13,699 nucleotides of DNA, taken from the NCBI GenBank assembly GCA_905236295.1, contig CAJOQF010000050.1, positions 1 to 13,699 on the forward strand, in the 5' to 3' direction. Made by a program: the position numbers and the translations under genes. Positions 1 to 6,409 of this stretch are shown here, in pieces; the stretch's first letter is position 1, and every line of letters starts with the position of its first letter. Below the pieces are notes generated by a model. The model was not told the DNA's origin and ran no database searches. It was given only the letters and a program-made list of their open reading frames with translations. Origin of the DNA: an uncultured Eubacterium sp. GTDB taxonomy: Bacteria > Bacillota > Clostridia > Lachnospirales > Lachnospiraceae.

Positions 1-177
1 GCCCGGCATTACAGGCTCATTCGGAAAATGTCCTGCAAAAAACGGCTCGTTGTAGGTCACGCACTTTCTTCCCACCGCCCTCACTCCGGGCTCGAGCTCC
101 TCAATCGTATCTATAAGGAGCATTGGCTGTCTGTGCGGAATAATGTCCATAATCTCTTTGGTATTTAACAAACTCAT
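1..177 (-). CDS. fabZ: (3R)-hydroxyacyl-ACP dehydratase FabZ, N-terminal part
   Basis: Partial gene: the ATG is at 177 and the reading frame is open to the left edge, giving 59 visible residues. FabZ removes water from 3-hydroxyacyl-ACP to give trans-2-enoyl-ACP in the fatty-acid elongation cycle. The visible part has the family N-terminus ([16 protein letters not shown]) and the catalytic histidine motif [11 protein letters not shown] at about residues 49-59; the active-site acid on the following helix is outside the window. An AAGGAG ribosome site lies 6 nt before the ATG, and the accB stop codon is only 10 nt upstream, so it is the seventh visible gene of the operon. In related operons accC, accD and accA often follow; that cannot be seen here. 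Identification is firm. Confidence 0.95.
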   Translation of the reverse strand, partial: MSLLNTKEIMDIIPHRQPMLLIDTIEELEPGVRAVGRKCVTYNEPFFAGHFPNEPVMPG

Positions 178-187
178 CTTGTTCTCC

Positions 188-628
188 TTAAGCTATCTCA
201 AATAGTGACTGGTCATACTCAACCACATCACCGTTACCAACAAAAATGTTTCGGATAACACCGTCTTTTTCAGCTTCGATCTCATTCATAAGCTTCATGG
301 CTTCTATGATTCCGATAACCTGACCCTTCTTTACGGTATCGCCCACCTTTACATACGGTTCATCTTCCGGTGAAGGCGCCGCATAGAAAGTTCCGACCAA
401 AGGAGATTTTATAACCTCACCAACGATCTCATCTTTAGTTTCAACAACCTGTGATCCAACAGGTGCTTCATTTTCCACTGCCTTTACGACCGGCTGAGGT
501 TTTATTACAGCGGCTCCATCTTCCGGCTTTTTAAACTTGAGTCTGACTCCGCCCGCCTCATATTCCATAAGAGAGAGATTGGATCCGGAAAATGCATCTA
601 ACAGTGTTAATATATCATCCTTATTCAT
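188..628 (-). CDS. accB: Biotin carboxyl carrier protein of acetyl-CoA carboxylase
   Basis: A 146-residue BCCP subunit that carries biotin between the carboxylase and transferase parts of acetyl-CoA carboxylase, supplying malonyl-CoA for the operon's own FabD. Residues 1-40 are the usual helical N-terminal region, 41-70 a charged Pro/Ala/Val-rich linker, and 73-146 the biotinyl domain. The biotinylation motif EAMKLMNEI places the modified lysine at K112. The length is normal for a bacterial AccB. The ATG overlaps the stop codon of fabF by one base (TGATG), and its AAAGGAG ribosome site lies inside the fabF end, so translation is probably coupled. Cytoplasmic. Identification is firm. Confidence 0.96.
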   Translation of the reverse strand: MNKDDILTLLDAFSGSNLSLMEYEAGGVRLKFKKPEDGAAVIKPQPVVKAVENEAPVGSQVVETKDEIVGEVIKSPLVGTFYAAPSPEDEPYVKVGDTVKKGQVIGIIEAMKLMNEIEAEKDGVIRNIFVGNGDVVEYDQSLFEIA

Positions 629-1863
629 CAGTCATTACTCCTTTTGATCAAAAGTGAAGCATTATGTCCACCAAACGCCAATGAGTTTGAAAGTGCATAC
701 TCAAATTCTGTCTCAATATTACTGTCAGTGACATAGTTGAGATCGCATTCCTCATCCGGCACCTGATAACCAACCGTCTTGTGAATACAATTGTTGTTTA
801 GCTGCAAAATACAGTCAATCGCCTCGACCGCTCCGGCAGCTCCAAGCAAATGTCCTATCATAGACTTAGTGGAGTTGATATACAAGTCTTTGGCATGATC
901 TTTAAAGAGTGATTTTATCGCTCTCGTTTCAAACAGATCATTGTGATGTGTACTGGTGCCGTGCGCATTGATATATTTAATATCATCAAGTGATATACCC
1001 GCCTCGTCTATAGCATTTTTCATAGCATGATATGCACCCATGCCATCCTCAGCAGGTGAGGTAATATGAAATGCATCACTGGTAGCACCGTATCCTACTA
1101 TCTCAGCAAGAATCTTTGCACCTCTCTTTTTTGCATGTTCATACTCTTCAAGTACCAGTACTCCGGAACCCTCGCCTATTACAAATCCGTTTCTCTCCTT
1201 GTCGAACGGGATTGAACATCTGCTTGGATCCTCTGAAAAAGAGAGCGCCTTAAGAGATGAGAATCCGCTTACACAGATCGGAGTTATACAGCTCTCAGCT
1301 CCTCCGGCAAGCATGACATCCGCATCGGAACATTGTATTGATCTGTAAGCCTCTCCGATCGAGTGTGTACCCGTCGCGCATGCCGTCGTAACATTTATGC
1401 TCTTGCCCTTAAGTCCAAGCTGAATTGAAATATTTCCGGTCGCCATATTGGCGATCATATGCGGTACCAGCAAGAGATGAACTCTGGAAGGTCCTTTTTC
1501 AAGAAGCTTTTTATGTTCTCTCTCGATAGCGGCAAGTGAACCCACTCCGGAGCCAACACAGACACCGACTCTGTACGGATCTTCCTTTTCCATATCAAGA
1601 CCGGACATCTTAAATGCCTGTACGGCAGCAGCTACAGCATACCGGGAAAATGTTTCCATTCTCTTTGCACTCTTCGCGTCCATATACTCTGTTGGATCAA
1701 AATCCTTTACGCTCGCCGCAAGCTTTGCCTTGTACTCTGTCGTATCAAACTGTGAAATCTTATCAAAACCAATCTTTGAATTCTTCAATCCATCCCAGTA
1801 GCTATCTATATCATTTCCGAGCGGTGTTATCGCTCCCATACCGGTTACAACTACTCTGCGCAT
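628..1863 (-). CDS. fabF: 3-oxoacyl-ACP synthase II (KAS II) FabF
   Basis: A 411-residue condensing enzyme that joins malonyl-ACP to a growing acyl-ACP. The catalytic Cys-His-His set is present: C162 in TTACATGTHS, H301 in NAHGTSTHHND, and H338 in KSMIGHLLGAAG with K333. I start it at the ATG at 1863 (MRRVVVTGMGAITPLG) because an AGGAGG site lies about 7 nt upstream and the family begins there; the frame stays open to 1905, but that extension would lie in the fabG end. The fabG stop is 13 nt upstream. Compared with the E. coli enzyme, residues lining the acyl pocket differ: SPFF is HLLL at 129-132, the position of I108 is V107, and the gate region NSFGFGG is NSLAFGG at 393-399. No fabB-like second synthase is visible here. 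Confidence 0.96.
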   Translation of the reverse strand: MRRVVVTGMGAITPLGNDIDSYWDGLKNSKIGFDKISQFDTTEYKAKLAASVKDFDPTEYMDAKSAKRMETFSRYAVAAAVQAFKMSGLDMEKEDPYRVGVCVGSGVGSLAAIEREHKKLLEKGPSRVHLLLVPHMIANMATGNISIQLGLKGKSINVTTACATGTHSIGEAYRSIQCSDADVMLAGGAESCITPICVSGFSSLKALSFSEDPSRCSIPFDKERNGFVIGEGSGVLVLEEYEHAKKRGAKILAEIVGYGATSDAFHITSPAEDGMGAYHAMKNAIDEAGISLDDIKYINAHGTSTHHNDLFETRAIKSLFKDHAKDLYINSTKSMIGHLLGAAGAVEAIDCILQLNNNCIHKTVGYQVPDEECDLNYVTDSNIETEFEYALSNSLAFGGHNASLLIKRSND

Positions 1864-1876
1864 TACAATCCTCCTG

Positions 1877-2614
1877 TTACATACCGAGGCCGCCGTCGAC
1901 CTCAAGAATCTGTCCCGTCATATACGAAGCATCATCAGATGCTAAAAACGATACGACAGATGCTATCTCCTCCGCCTTCGCAAATCGTCCGAGCGGTATA
2001 AGTTCTTTACCTTTTTCTTTTACTTCATCCGGCAAAAACTTTGTCATATCGCTGTCAACAAATCCGGGAGCCACAGCGTTTACTCTTATGTTTCTGCTTG
2101 CCACTTCCTTTGCAAGAGACTTTGTCATCGCGATAACTCCGCCCTTTGCCGCACAATAATTCATCTGCCCCGGATTTCCGTGTACTCCCGAGTAGGAAGC
2201 AATATTGATCACGCTTCCGCCTCTCTGCTTTAAGAGGTATCTCGAAAGCACTCTCAGTGTATAAAAGCAGCCCTTTAAATTTGTATCTATAACGGCGTCA
2301 AACTCCTCAGGAGTCATCTTCATTGTGAGATTATCCTTTGTGATCCCGGCATTGTTTACCAGCACATCAATATGACCAAGTCTCTTGTGTGTCTCCTTTA
2401 TAACCTCTGACACCGCCTCAAAATCGGAAACATTGAGTTTTAATGTCTCTCCGTCTCCGCCGTTTGCTCTGATCTCATCCAATACATTGTTTGCGGCATC
2501 TTCGTTTCCGTTATAATTGATGATCACATACATTCCGTCTGCCGCAAGTCTTTTAGCTATAGCGGCACCGATTCCTCTCGATGCCCCTGTCACGAGCGCT
2601 ACCTTTGACTCCAT
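1877..2614 (-). CDS. fabG: 3-oxoacyl-ACP reductase FabG
   Basis: A 245-residue short-chain dehydrogenase that performs the NADPH-dependent first reduction of the elongation cycle. The nucleotide-binding motif TGASRGIG is at residues 9-16 and the NNAG motif at 87-90. The catalytic set N112, S140, Y153 and K157 is complete, with spacing Y-x3-K as in the family. The C-terminus ends in the usual ILEVDGGLGM. The ATG at 2614 lies within the last codons of fabD (16-nt overlap), with a purine-rich GAAGAGGTGG ribosome site inside fabD, so expression is likely coupled. Position between fabD and fabF makes a fatty-acid role much more likely than any other SDR activity. Confidence 0.96.
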   Translation of the reverse strand: MESKVALVTGASRGIGAAIAKRLAADGMYVIINYNGNEDAANNVLDEIRANGGDGETLKLNVSDFEAVSEVIKETHKRLGHIDVLVNNAGITKDNLTMKMTPEEFDAVIDTNLKGCFYTLRVLSRYLLKQRGGSVINIASYSGVHGNPGQMNYCAAKGGVIAMTKSLAKEVASRNIRVNAVAPGFVDSDMTKFLPDEVKEKGKELIPLGRFAKAEEIASVVSFLASDDASYMTGQILEVDGGLGM

Positions 2615-3531
2615 AGTTTAACCACCTCTTCATATCCACTGATATTTTCAATATTTATCACTTTAACTTCTTTGTTGATCTTTTTCATAAACTTGGAAAG
2701 AGATTTCTTTGGGCCGATCTCCACGAATGTCGTAATCCCCCTGTCGATCATAAGCTCAATACTTTGCTGCCACATAACCGACTCAGATATCTGTCTTCTT
2801 AAGAGTTCTTTGATATTATCCCTTTTCTCAACAACCGTAGACTCAACATTTGAAACATAAGCTATCGCCGGATCTTTAATATCAACGTTTTTCATCGCCT
2901 CATAAAGTCTGGTGCCGGCCTCTCTCATAAGAGCTGAGTGGAACGGTCCGGAAACTTTCAGCGAAATACATTTCTTGGTGCCGTTTGCCAAAAGAATCTC
3001 AACAGCTTTAGCAACCGCTTCCTCTTTTCCGGTGATCACTATCTGCCCCGGACAATTATAGTTTGCTATGTTTACCTCGCCAAGTTCGGATGCTGTCTTA
3101 CAGGCTTCTTCTATCGCCGTCGCCCCGGTATTCATCACCGCTGACATTGCACCGCCGGTCGGATAAGCCTCCTCCATAAGTCTGCCTCTTAAAGCGACAA
3201 GCTCAAATGCATCCTTCAGACTTATTGCATCGGCGCATATAAGTGCCGCATACTCTCCGAGGCTTAAACCTGCACACATATCAGGTACGATTCCGTCTGC
3301 CTTTGTTTTTGCGAGTATCGCAGCCTCTACACTAAGCATTGCAAGCTGAGTATATCTGGTTTTATTGATATCTTCATTTTCATCAAAGAGGATATGAAGC
3401 AGATCCTTATCGCAGGCTTCATTTGCCAGGTCAATAACATCCTTACACTCTTTGAACGAATCATAGAAATCCTTTCCCATGCCCACATACTGTGAACCCT
3501 GTCCGGGAAAGATAAACGCCCATTTGTCCAT
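2599..3531 (-). CDS. fabD: Malonyl-CoA:ACP transacylase FabD
   Basis: A 310-residue acyltransferase that moves malonate from CoA to ACP. The motif GQGSQ is at 10-14, the nucleophile S90 is in GLSLGEY, R115 is the carboxylate-binding arginine, H198 is in SGPFHSALM, and Q247 fits the conserved oxyanion-side glutamine. I place the start at the ATG at 3531 (MDKWAFIFPGQGSQ): the longer open frame to 3594 would overlap fabK by about 60 nt and adds residues not found in the family, and a GAAGAGAG ribosome site precedes 3531. The fabK stop is separated by a single base (TAAGATG). The GLSLGEY form, rather than GHSLGEY, is common in Firmicutes. Confidence 0.95.
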   Translation of the reverse strand: MDKWAFIFPGQGSQYVGMGKDFYDSFKECKDVIDLANEACDKDLLHILFDENEDINKTRYTQLAMLSVEAAILAKTKADGIVPDMCAGLSLGEYAALICADAISLKDAFELVALRGRLMEEAYPTGGAMSAVMNTGATAIEEACKTASELGEVNIANYNCPGQIVITGKEEAVAKAVEILLANGTKKCISLKVSGPFHSALMREAGTRLYEAMKNVDIKDPAIAYVSNVESTVVEKRDNIKELLRRQISESVMWQQSIELMIDRGITTFVEIGPKKSLSKFMKKINKEVKVINIENISGYEEVVKLWSQR

Positions 3532-3532
3532 C

Positions 3533-4459
3533 TTAAATCTCTCTTCCCAATAATTCTTTTGCTTCTTTTGCGATATCCTTAATGATATCCTCACAGGTTT
3601 TTACATCATGAATCATACCGGCGATCTGACCTGCCATTACAGTACCGGTCTTGGTATCTCCATCGATAACAGCTGCTCGAAGCGATCCCAGTGTCAGTTT
3701 TTCAAGTTCCTCAAAAGATGCACCTTCGCTCTCGAGTTTTAAGTAATCTCTTGTCATCTTGTTTCTCAGACTTCTGATCGGATGACCTGTGCTGCTTCCT
3801 GTTACCGTGGAATCGATATCCTTCGATTTAACTATTCTTTCTTTGTAATTGTCATGGCAGATACACTCAACGGATGCACAAAATCTTGTTCCCATCTGAA
3901 CTCCGGCTGCTCCGAGCATAAATGCTGCGGCAACGCCTCTTCCATCCGCTATACCTCCGGCTGCGATAACCGGGATATTGACCGCATCTACAACCTGCGG
4001 AACCAATGTCATCGTGGTCGCATGTCCGATATGTCCACCGGATTCCATTCCCTCTGCTACAACTGCATCACATCCTGCTTTTTCCATCATCTGGGCAAGG
4101 GCTACCGATGCCACAACCGGCACAACCTTGATCCCCGCTTCCTTCCACATTGCAAGATACTTGGAAGGATTGCCGGCTCCTGTGGTGACCATCGGAACTT
4201 TCTCCTCAACGACCACATGAGCAACTTCCTCCGCGTAAGGACTGAGAAGCATAATGTTTACACCAAACGGATTGTCAGTAACTTCTCTTACTTTTTTTAT
4301 CTCTTCCCTTACCACATCGGCAGGAGCATTTGCCGCACCAATGATACCGAGTCCGCCTGCCTTTGAAACGGCGCCGGCAAGTCTGCCCTCGGCAGCCCAT
4401 GCCATTCCGCCCTGAATGATCGGATATTTAATTCCGAAAAGTTCTTTTATATTGCTCAT
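3533..4459 (-). CDS. fabK: FMN-dependent enoyl-ACP reductase II FabK
   Basis: A 308-residue flavoprotein of the nitronate monooxygenase/FabK TIM-barrel family that reduces trans-2-enoyl-ACP in the last step of each elongation cycle. Visible motifs are the N-terminal PIIQGGMAW (about 13-21), TTGAGNPSKY (92-101), EGMESGGHIGH (136-146) with the putative catalytic H143, and the FMN phosphate-binding stretch IPVIAAGGIADGRG (162-175) followed by GVQMGTRF. The ATG overlaps the acpP stop by one base (TAATG). The family also contains nitronate monooxygenases; the GGHIGH motif and the position between acpP and fabD argue for FabK. No fabI or fabL homologue is in the window. FabK enzymes are generally insensitive to triclosan. 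Confidence 0.94.
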   Translation of the reverse strand: MSNIKELFGIKYPIIQGGMAWAAEGRLAGAVSKAGGLGIIGAANAPADVVREEIKKVREVTDNPFGVNIMLLSPYAEEVAHVVVEEKVPMVTTGAGNPSKYLAMWKEAGIKVVPVVASVALAQMMEKAGCDAVVAEGMESGGHIGHATTMTLVPQVVDAVNIPVIAAGGIADGRGVAAAFMLGAAGVQMGTRFCASVECICHDNYKERIVKSKDIDSTVTGSSTGHPIRSLRNKMTRDYLKLESEGASFEELEKLTLGSLRAAVIDGDTKTGTVMAGQIAGMIHDVKTCEDIIKDIAKEAKELLGREI

Positions 4460-4692
4460 TAAATCTCAACACCTTTGCCTTTAAGATAATTTACGATATC
4501 TCCAACTGTTGCAATGTTCTCAAGATCCTCTGCCGGCATCTCTATACCGAACTCCTCTTCCATTGACATTGTAAGCTCGAAGAGATCAAGAGAATCCGCA
4601 TCAAGATCATCCTTAAAAGATGTCTCCAGCGTAATCTCCTCATCATCAAGGTTAAGCTGATCCTTAATCATCTCTACAATTTTCTCAAACAT
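4459..4692 (-). CDS. acpP: Acyl carrier protein
   Basis: A 77-residue, strongly acidic four-helix carrier protein. The phosphopantetheine attachment serine is S34 in [12 protein letters not shown], the canonical DSL motif, and the second-half motif [12 protein letters not shown] is typical of fatty-acid ACPs. The ATG at 4692 has an AGGAGG ribosome site with good spacing. It is the first gene of the operon and lies directly downstream of the strong promoter at 4756-4784, with an estimated leader of about 57 nt. High ACP output from the promoter-proximal position makes sense, since every enzyme in the operon uses it. Cytoplasmic. A second ACP for another pathway is possible elsewhere, but the context settles this one. 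Confidence 0.97.
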   Translation of the reverse strand: MFEKIVEMIKDQLNLDDEEITLETSFKDDLDADSLDLFELTMSMEEEFGIEMPAEDLENIATVGDIVNYLKGKGVEI

Positions 4693-4743
4693 AATTGCCT
4701 CCTGTTTTTAATTTGATTTCCTTTTTATTTGTCTATCTAATGT

Positions 4744-4756
4744 TTTGACATTCAAA
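4744..4756. promoter_or_regulatory. Palindromic operator candidate 1 (FabT-like), at the acpP start site
   Basis: A perfect inverted repeat TTTGA-CAT-TCAAA (5-bp arms, 3-bp centre). It begins at the downstream edge of the acpP -10 box and covers the predicted transcription start near 4749-4750, so a bound protein would block initiation. TTTGA-N3-TCAAA is the core shape of the site bound by the MarR-family repressor FabT upstream of Gram-positive fatty-acid genes. Which protein binds here is inference. Confidence 0.6.
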
Positions 4757-4784
4757 CTATATCTGACTTTATTTTGATTGTCAA
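4756..4784 (-). promoter_or_regulatory. Promoter of the fatty-acid operon (upstream of acpP)
   Basis: On the minus strand, a -35 box TTGACA (4779-4784) and a -10 box TATAGT (4756-4761) are separated by exactly 17 bp, 11 of 12 bases matching the housekeeping sigma consensus. The predicted start is near 4749-4750, leaving a leader of about 57 nt with an AGGAGG site. The -35 box lies inside operator candidate 2 and the start site lies inside operator candidate 1. Confidence 0.8.
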
Positions 4785-4787
4785 GAT
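4771..4787. promoter_or_regulatory. Palindromic operator candidate 2 (FabT-like), over the acpP -35 box
   Basis: A 17-bp imperfect palindrome with core TTGA-TTG-TCAA and outer bases that extend the symmetry to 6 of 7 pairs (ATtTTGA/TCAAgAT). It covers the -35 box of the acpP promoter. Its centre (4779) is 29 bp from the centre of operator candidate 1 (4750), roughly three helical turns, so the two sites would face similar sides of the DNA. It resembles FabT sites; the binding protein is not identified. Confidence 0.6.
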
Positions 4788-4817
4788 AATTTTGGGATTT
4801 TTTTGAATTTATGATTC

Positions 4818-4846
4818 TTGAGTTTAAACCTGATATAGATTAGAAT
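4818..4846 (+). promoter_or_regulatory. Promoter of the PucR/CdaR-type regulator, predicted leaderless
   Basis: On the plus strand, TTGAGT (4818-4823) and TAGAAT (4841-4846) are separated by 17 bp. The expected start, 6-7 nt after the -10 box, is at about 4853, which is the A of the regulator's ATG. No Shine-Dalgarno sequence precedes that ATG, which fits a leaderless transcript. The spacer contains the 8-bp palindrome GTTTAAAC (4822-4829) and an alternative extended -10 (TGATATAGA, 4831-4839). Confidence 0.6.
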
Positions 4847-4852
4847 ACAGAT

Positions 4853-6409
4853 ATGAATATTTCAGTTAGTGCGATCTTATATAAAATTACAGATATATGC
4901 GATTGGGAGATACAAAATATTTCCCCTGCAGCCTCTTTTGACAAGATTCAACTCTTTGATCCGGATGAAGACTACGATCAGGGTAAAGGTTCACTGTTTT
5001 TCATCACTGATTCTATGATCCAGTCATATTTTGAGCATTTTTCAGATCTGTTGCATTCGGTTAATTTTTTATGCTACTGTACCGAATCATACGAGTCTTT
5101 CAAATCAAAGTATTCCGGCTTAAAGCTTGTGTACCTTATCCCCAAAAACTTTGAACCACTCTCTTTGGTGTTCAACAGGCTTGTCGCGATAATGCACTCG
5201 TTTGACATGTGGGATAAATCCCTGCACCTGAGTCTTCTAAAAAACGCAAGTCTCCAGGCTATAGTCGACGATACCGCGCCGATACTCTCCCATTCCATGG
5301 TTATTCTTGACGCAAATATGTCGGTTTGTGCCTATATGCATGTGCCCGGGGAATACGATTCATATATGGAAAGGCTTTTGATGTTGGAATATACCACTCC
5401 TGAAATGGTTCACGAATTCAGGGATGCCAATGTCGTAAACTTTCTCTTTAACGAGGAGACCTTGCATATTTCAAAATACAGGGATCACAATGAAGACAGA
5501 TACAGCATGTGCTATCGGATTGCTTCTGCAAACAATGCCACGCTTGCTTATATTATAGTATTCTGCTGCAAATCCCACCCCAAGGAGAGCTATCAGTATC
5601 TGATGGATACTGTTGTTGAAAATCTCAAACTGTATTTTTTAAAGGACACCAACAAATCCAAGAACTATACCGAGGAATACGAATACTTCCTCAGCTCACT
5701 TATCGACCAGCCTGATATGAGCGACAAGAGGATAATTTCGCACCTTGCGTTTATAAAAGAGTTGACTCACGAGGGCAACTTCACTCTGGCTTCGATCCAT
5801 TTCGAACAAAACCAGAAGGCTTCCATCTCATTTATCTGCTGGAACTTAAAGAATGCCTTTACAAACTTCAAGCCCTTTATTTATCAGGGCTCTATCTATG
5901 TGCTTAAAAGTTCAAAAAAATGTACTTTTGACTCATTTTTTAATGACGAGGAAAAGATCAAATTTGAAAAAAGCTTGAGCGGAGCAAAATACAGACTCGG
6001 AGTTTCAAACCTTTTTTTCAGATTAAACGATATAAGCTTCGCCAAAGACCAGTGTGATTTTGCGCTTAATTACTCCTTGGATGAAGTTTCGGATGACAAT
6101 GCATATTATTACAAGGATTATGCCCTGACCGATCTGACAAAAATACTCAATTCCAGAATGGCAAGATTTATGACAGCTTCTCCTTACTATAAGCTGTTAA
6201 AGAACTATGATGACGCGAATGATACAAACCTGTGTGAGATCGTATCGCTCTACATCAGAAACAACAGAAATGTAATAAAAACCGCAGATATGCTGTATAT
6301 GCACAGAAATACAATACAGAACAAATTAAAGAAAGCTTCCCAGATAATGGGAAGCGATCTTGAAAAATATGATGATTCGTTTTTCTTTTATTTGAATTCT
6401 ATTTTTTAA
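4853..6409 (+). CDS. PucR/CdaR-type transcriptional regulator, divergent from the fatty-acid operon
   Basis: A 518-residue cytoplasmic protein. Residues 459-518 match the PucR-type C-terminal helix-turn-helix: a NLCEIVSLYI helix, then RNVIKTADMLYMHRNTIQNKL, where the TA..L..HRNT pattern is diagnostic. Residues about 270-430 resemble the degenerate CdaR GGDEF-like domain, including a GVSNLFFRLNDISFAKDQ stretch. The N-terminal half is probably a sensory domain whose ligand I cannot name. No membrane segment or signal peptide is seen. I keep the ATG at 4853 although it lacks a ribosome site, because no better internal start appears and the promoter points to a leaderless mRNA. It is divergent from acpP across 160 bp, so regulation of the fatty-acid operon, of itself, or both is possible but unproven. 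It overlaps the convergent DUF2225 gene by 11 bp. Confidence 0.85.
   Translation: MNISVSAILYKITDICDWEIQNISPAASFDKIQLFDPDEDYDQGKGSLFFITDSMIQSYFEHFSDLLHSVNFLCYCTESYESFKSKYSGLKLVYLIPKNFEPLSLVFNRLVAIMHSFDMWDKSLHLSLLKNASLQAIVDDTAPILSHSMVILDANMSVCAYMHVPGEYDSYMERLLMLEYTTPEMVHEFRDANVVNFLFNEETLHISKYRDHNEDRYSMCYRIASANNATLAYIIVFCCKSHPKESYQYLMDTVVENLKLYFLKDTNKSKNYTEEYEYFLSSLIDQPDMSDKRIISHLAFIKELTHEGNFTLASIHFEQNQKASISFICWNLKNAFTNFKPFIYQGSIYVLKSSKKCTFDSFFNDEEKIKFEKSLSGAKYRLGVSNLFFRLNDISFAKDQCDFALNYSLDEVSDDNAYYYKDYALTDLTKILNSRMARFMTASPYYKLLKNYDDANDTNLCEIVSLYIRNNRNVIKTADMLYMHRNTIQNKLKKASQIMGSDLEKYDDSFFFYLNSIF
6325..6355 (-). terminator. Probable intrinsic terminator for the DUF2225 transcript, inside the regulator gene
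   Basis: Read on the minus strand, a perfect 7-bp stem GCTTCCC/GGGAAGC with a 7-nt loop (6335-6355) is followed by TTTCTTTAATTT. It lies about 44 nt past the DUF2225 stop codon and inside the antisense coding sequence of the regulator's helix-turn-helix region. The stem is GC-rich, but the U-tract is interrupted by a C, so this is a moderate prediction. On the plus strand no T-run follows. Confidence 0.5.

Noticed and set aside
1864..1905. N-terminal extension of FabF (start at 1905)
   Set aside because: The added 14 residues fall in the fabG coding end, are not part of the family, and the ATG at 1863 has its own AGGAGG site.
3532..3594. N-terminal extension of FabD (start at 3594)
   Set aside because: It would overlap fabK by about 60 nt and add non-family residues; the start at 3531 has a ribosome site and gives the family N-terminus.
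3782..4366. 194-residue plus-strand open frame inside fabK
   Set aside because: Cys- and Arg-rich translation antisense to a clear FabK with no family resemblance; a shadow of the real gene.
4745..4773. Plus-strand promoter TTGACA (4745-4750) with TTTATT as -10 for the regulator
   Set aside because: The -10 matches only 4 of 6 bases, and the TTGACA is explained as part of operator candidate 1; the promoter at 4818-4846 is better.
4693..4852. FapR-type operator or a riboswitch in the acpP leader
   Set aside because: No FapR-like 17-bp motif and no stable structured element is seen in the roughly 57-nt leader.
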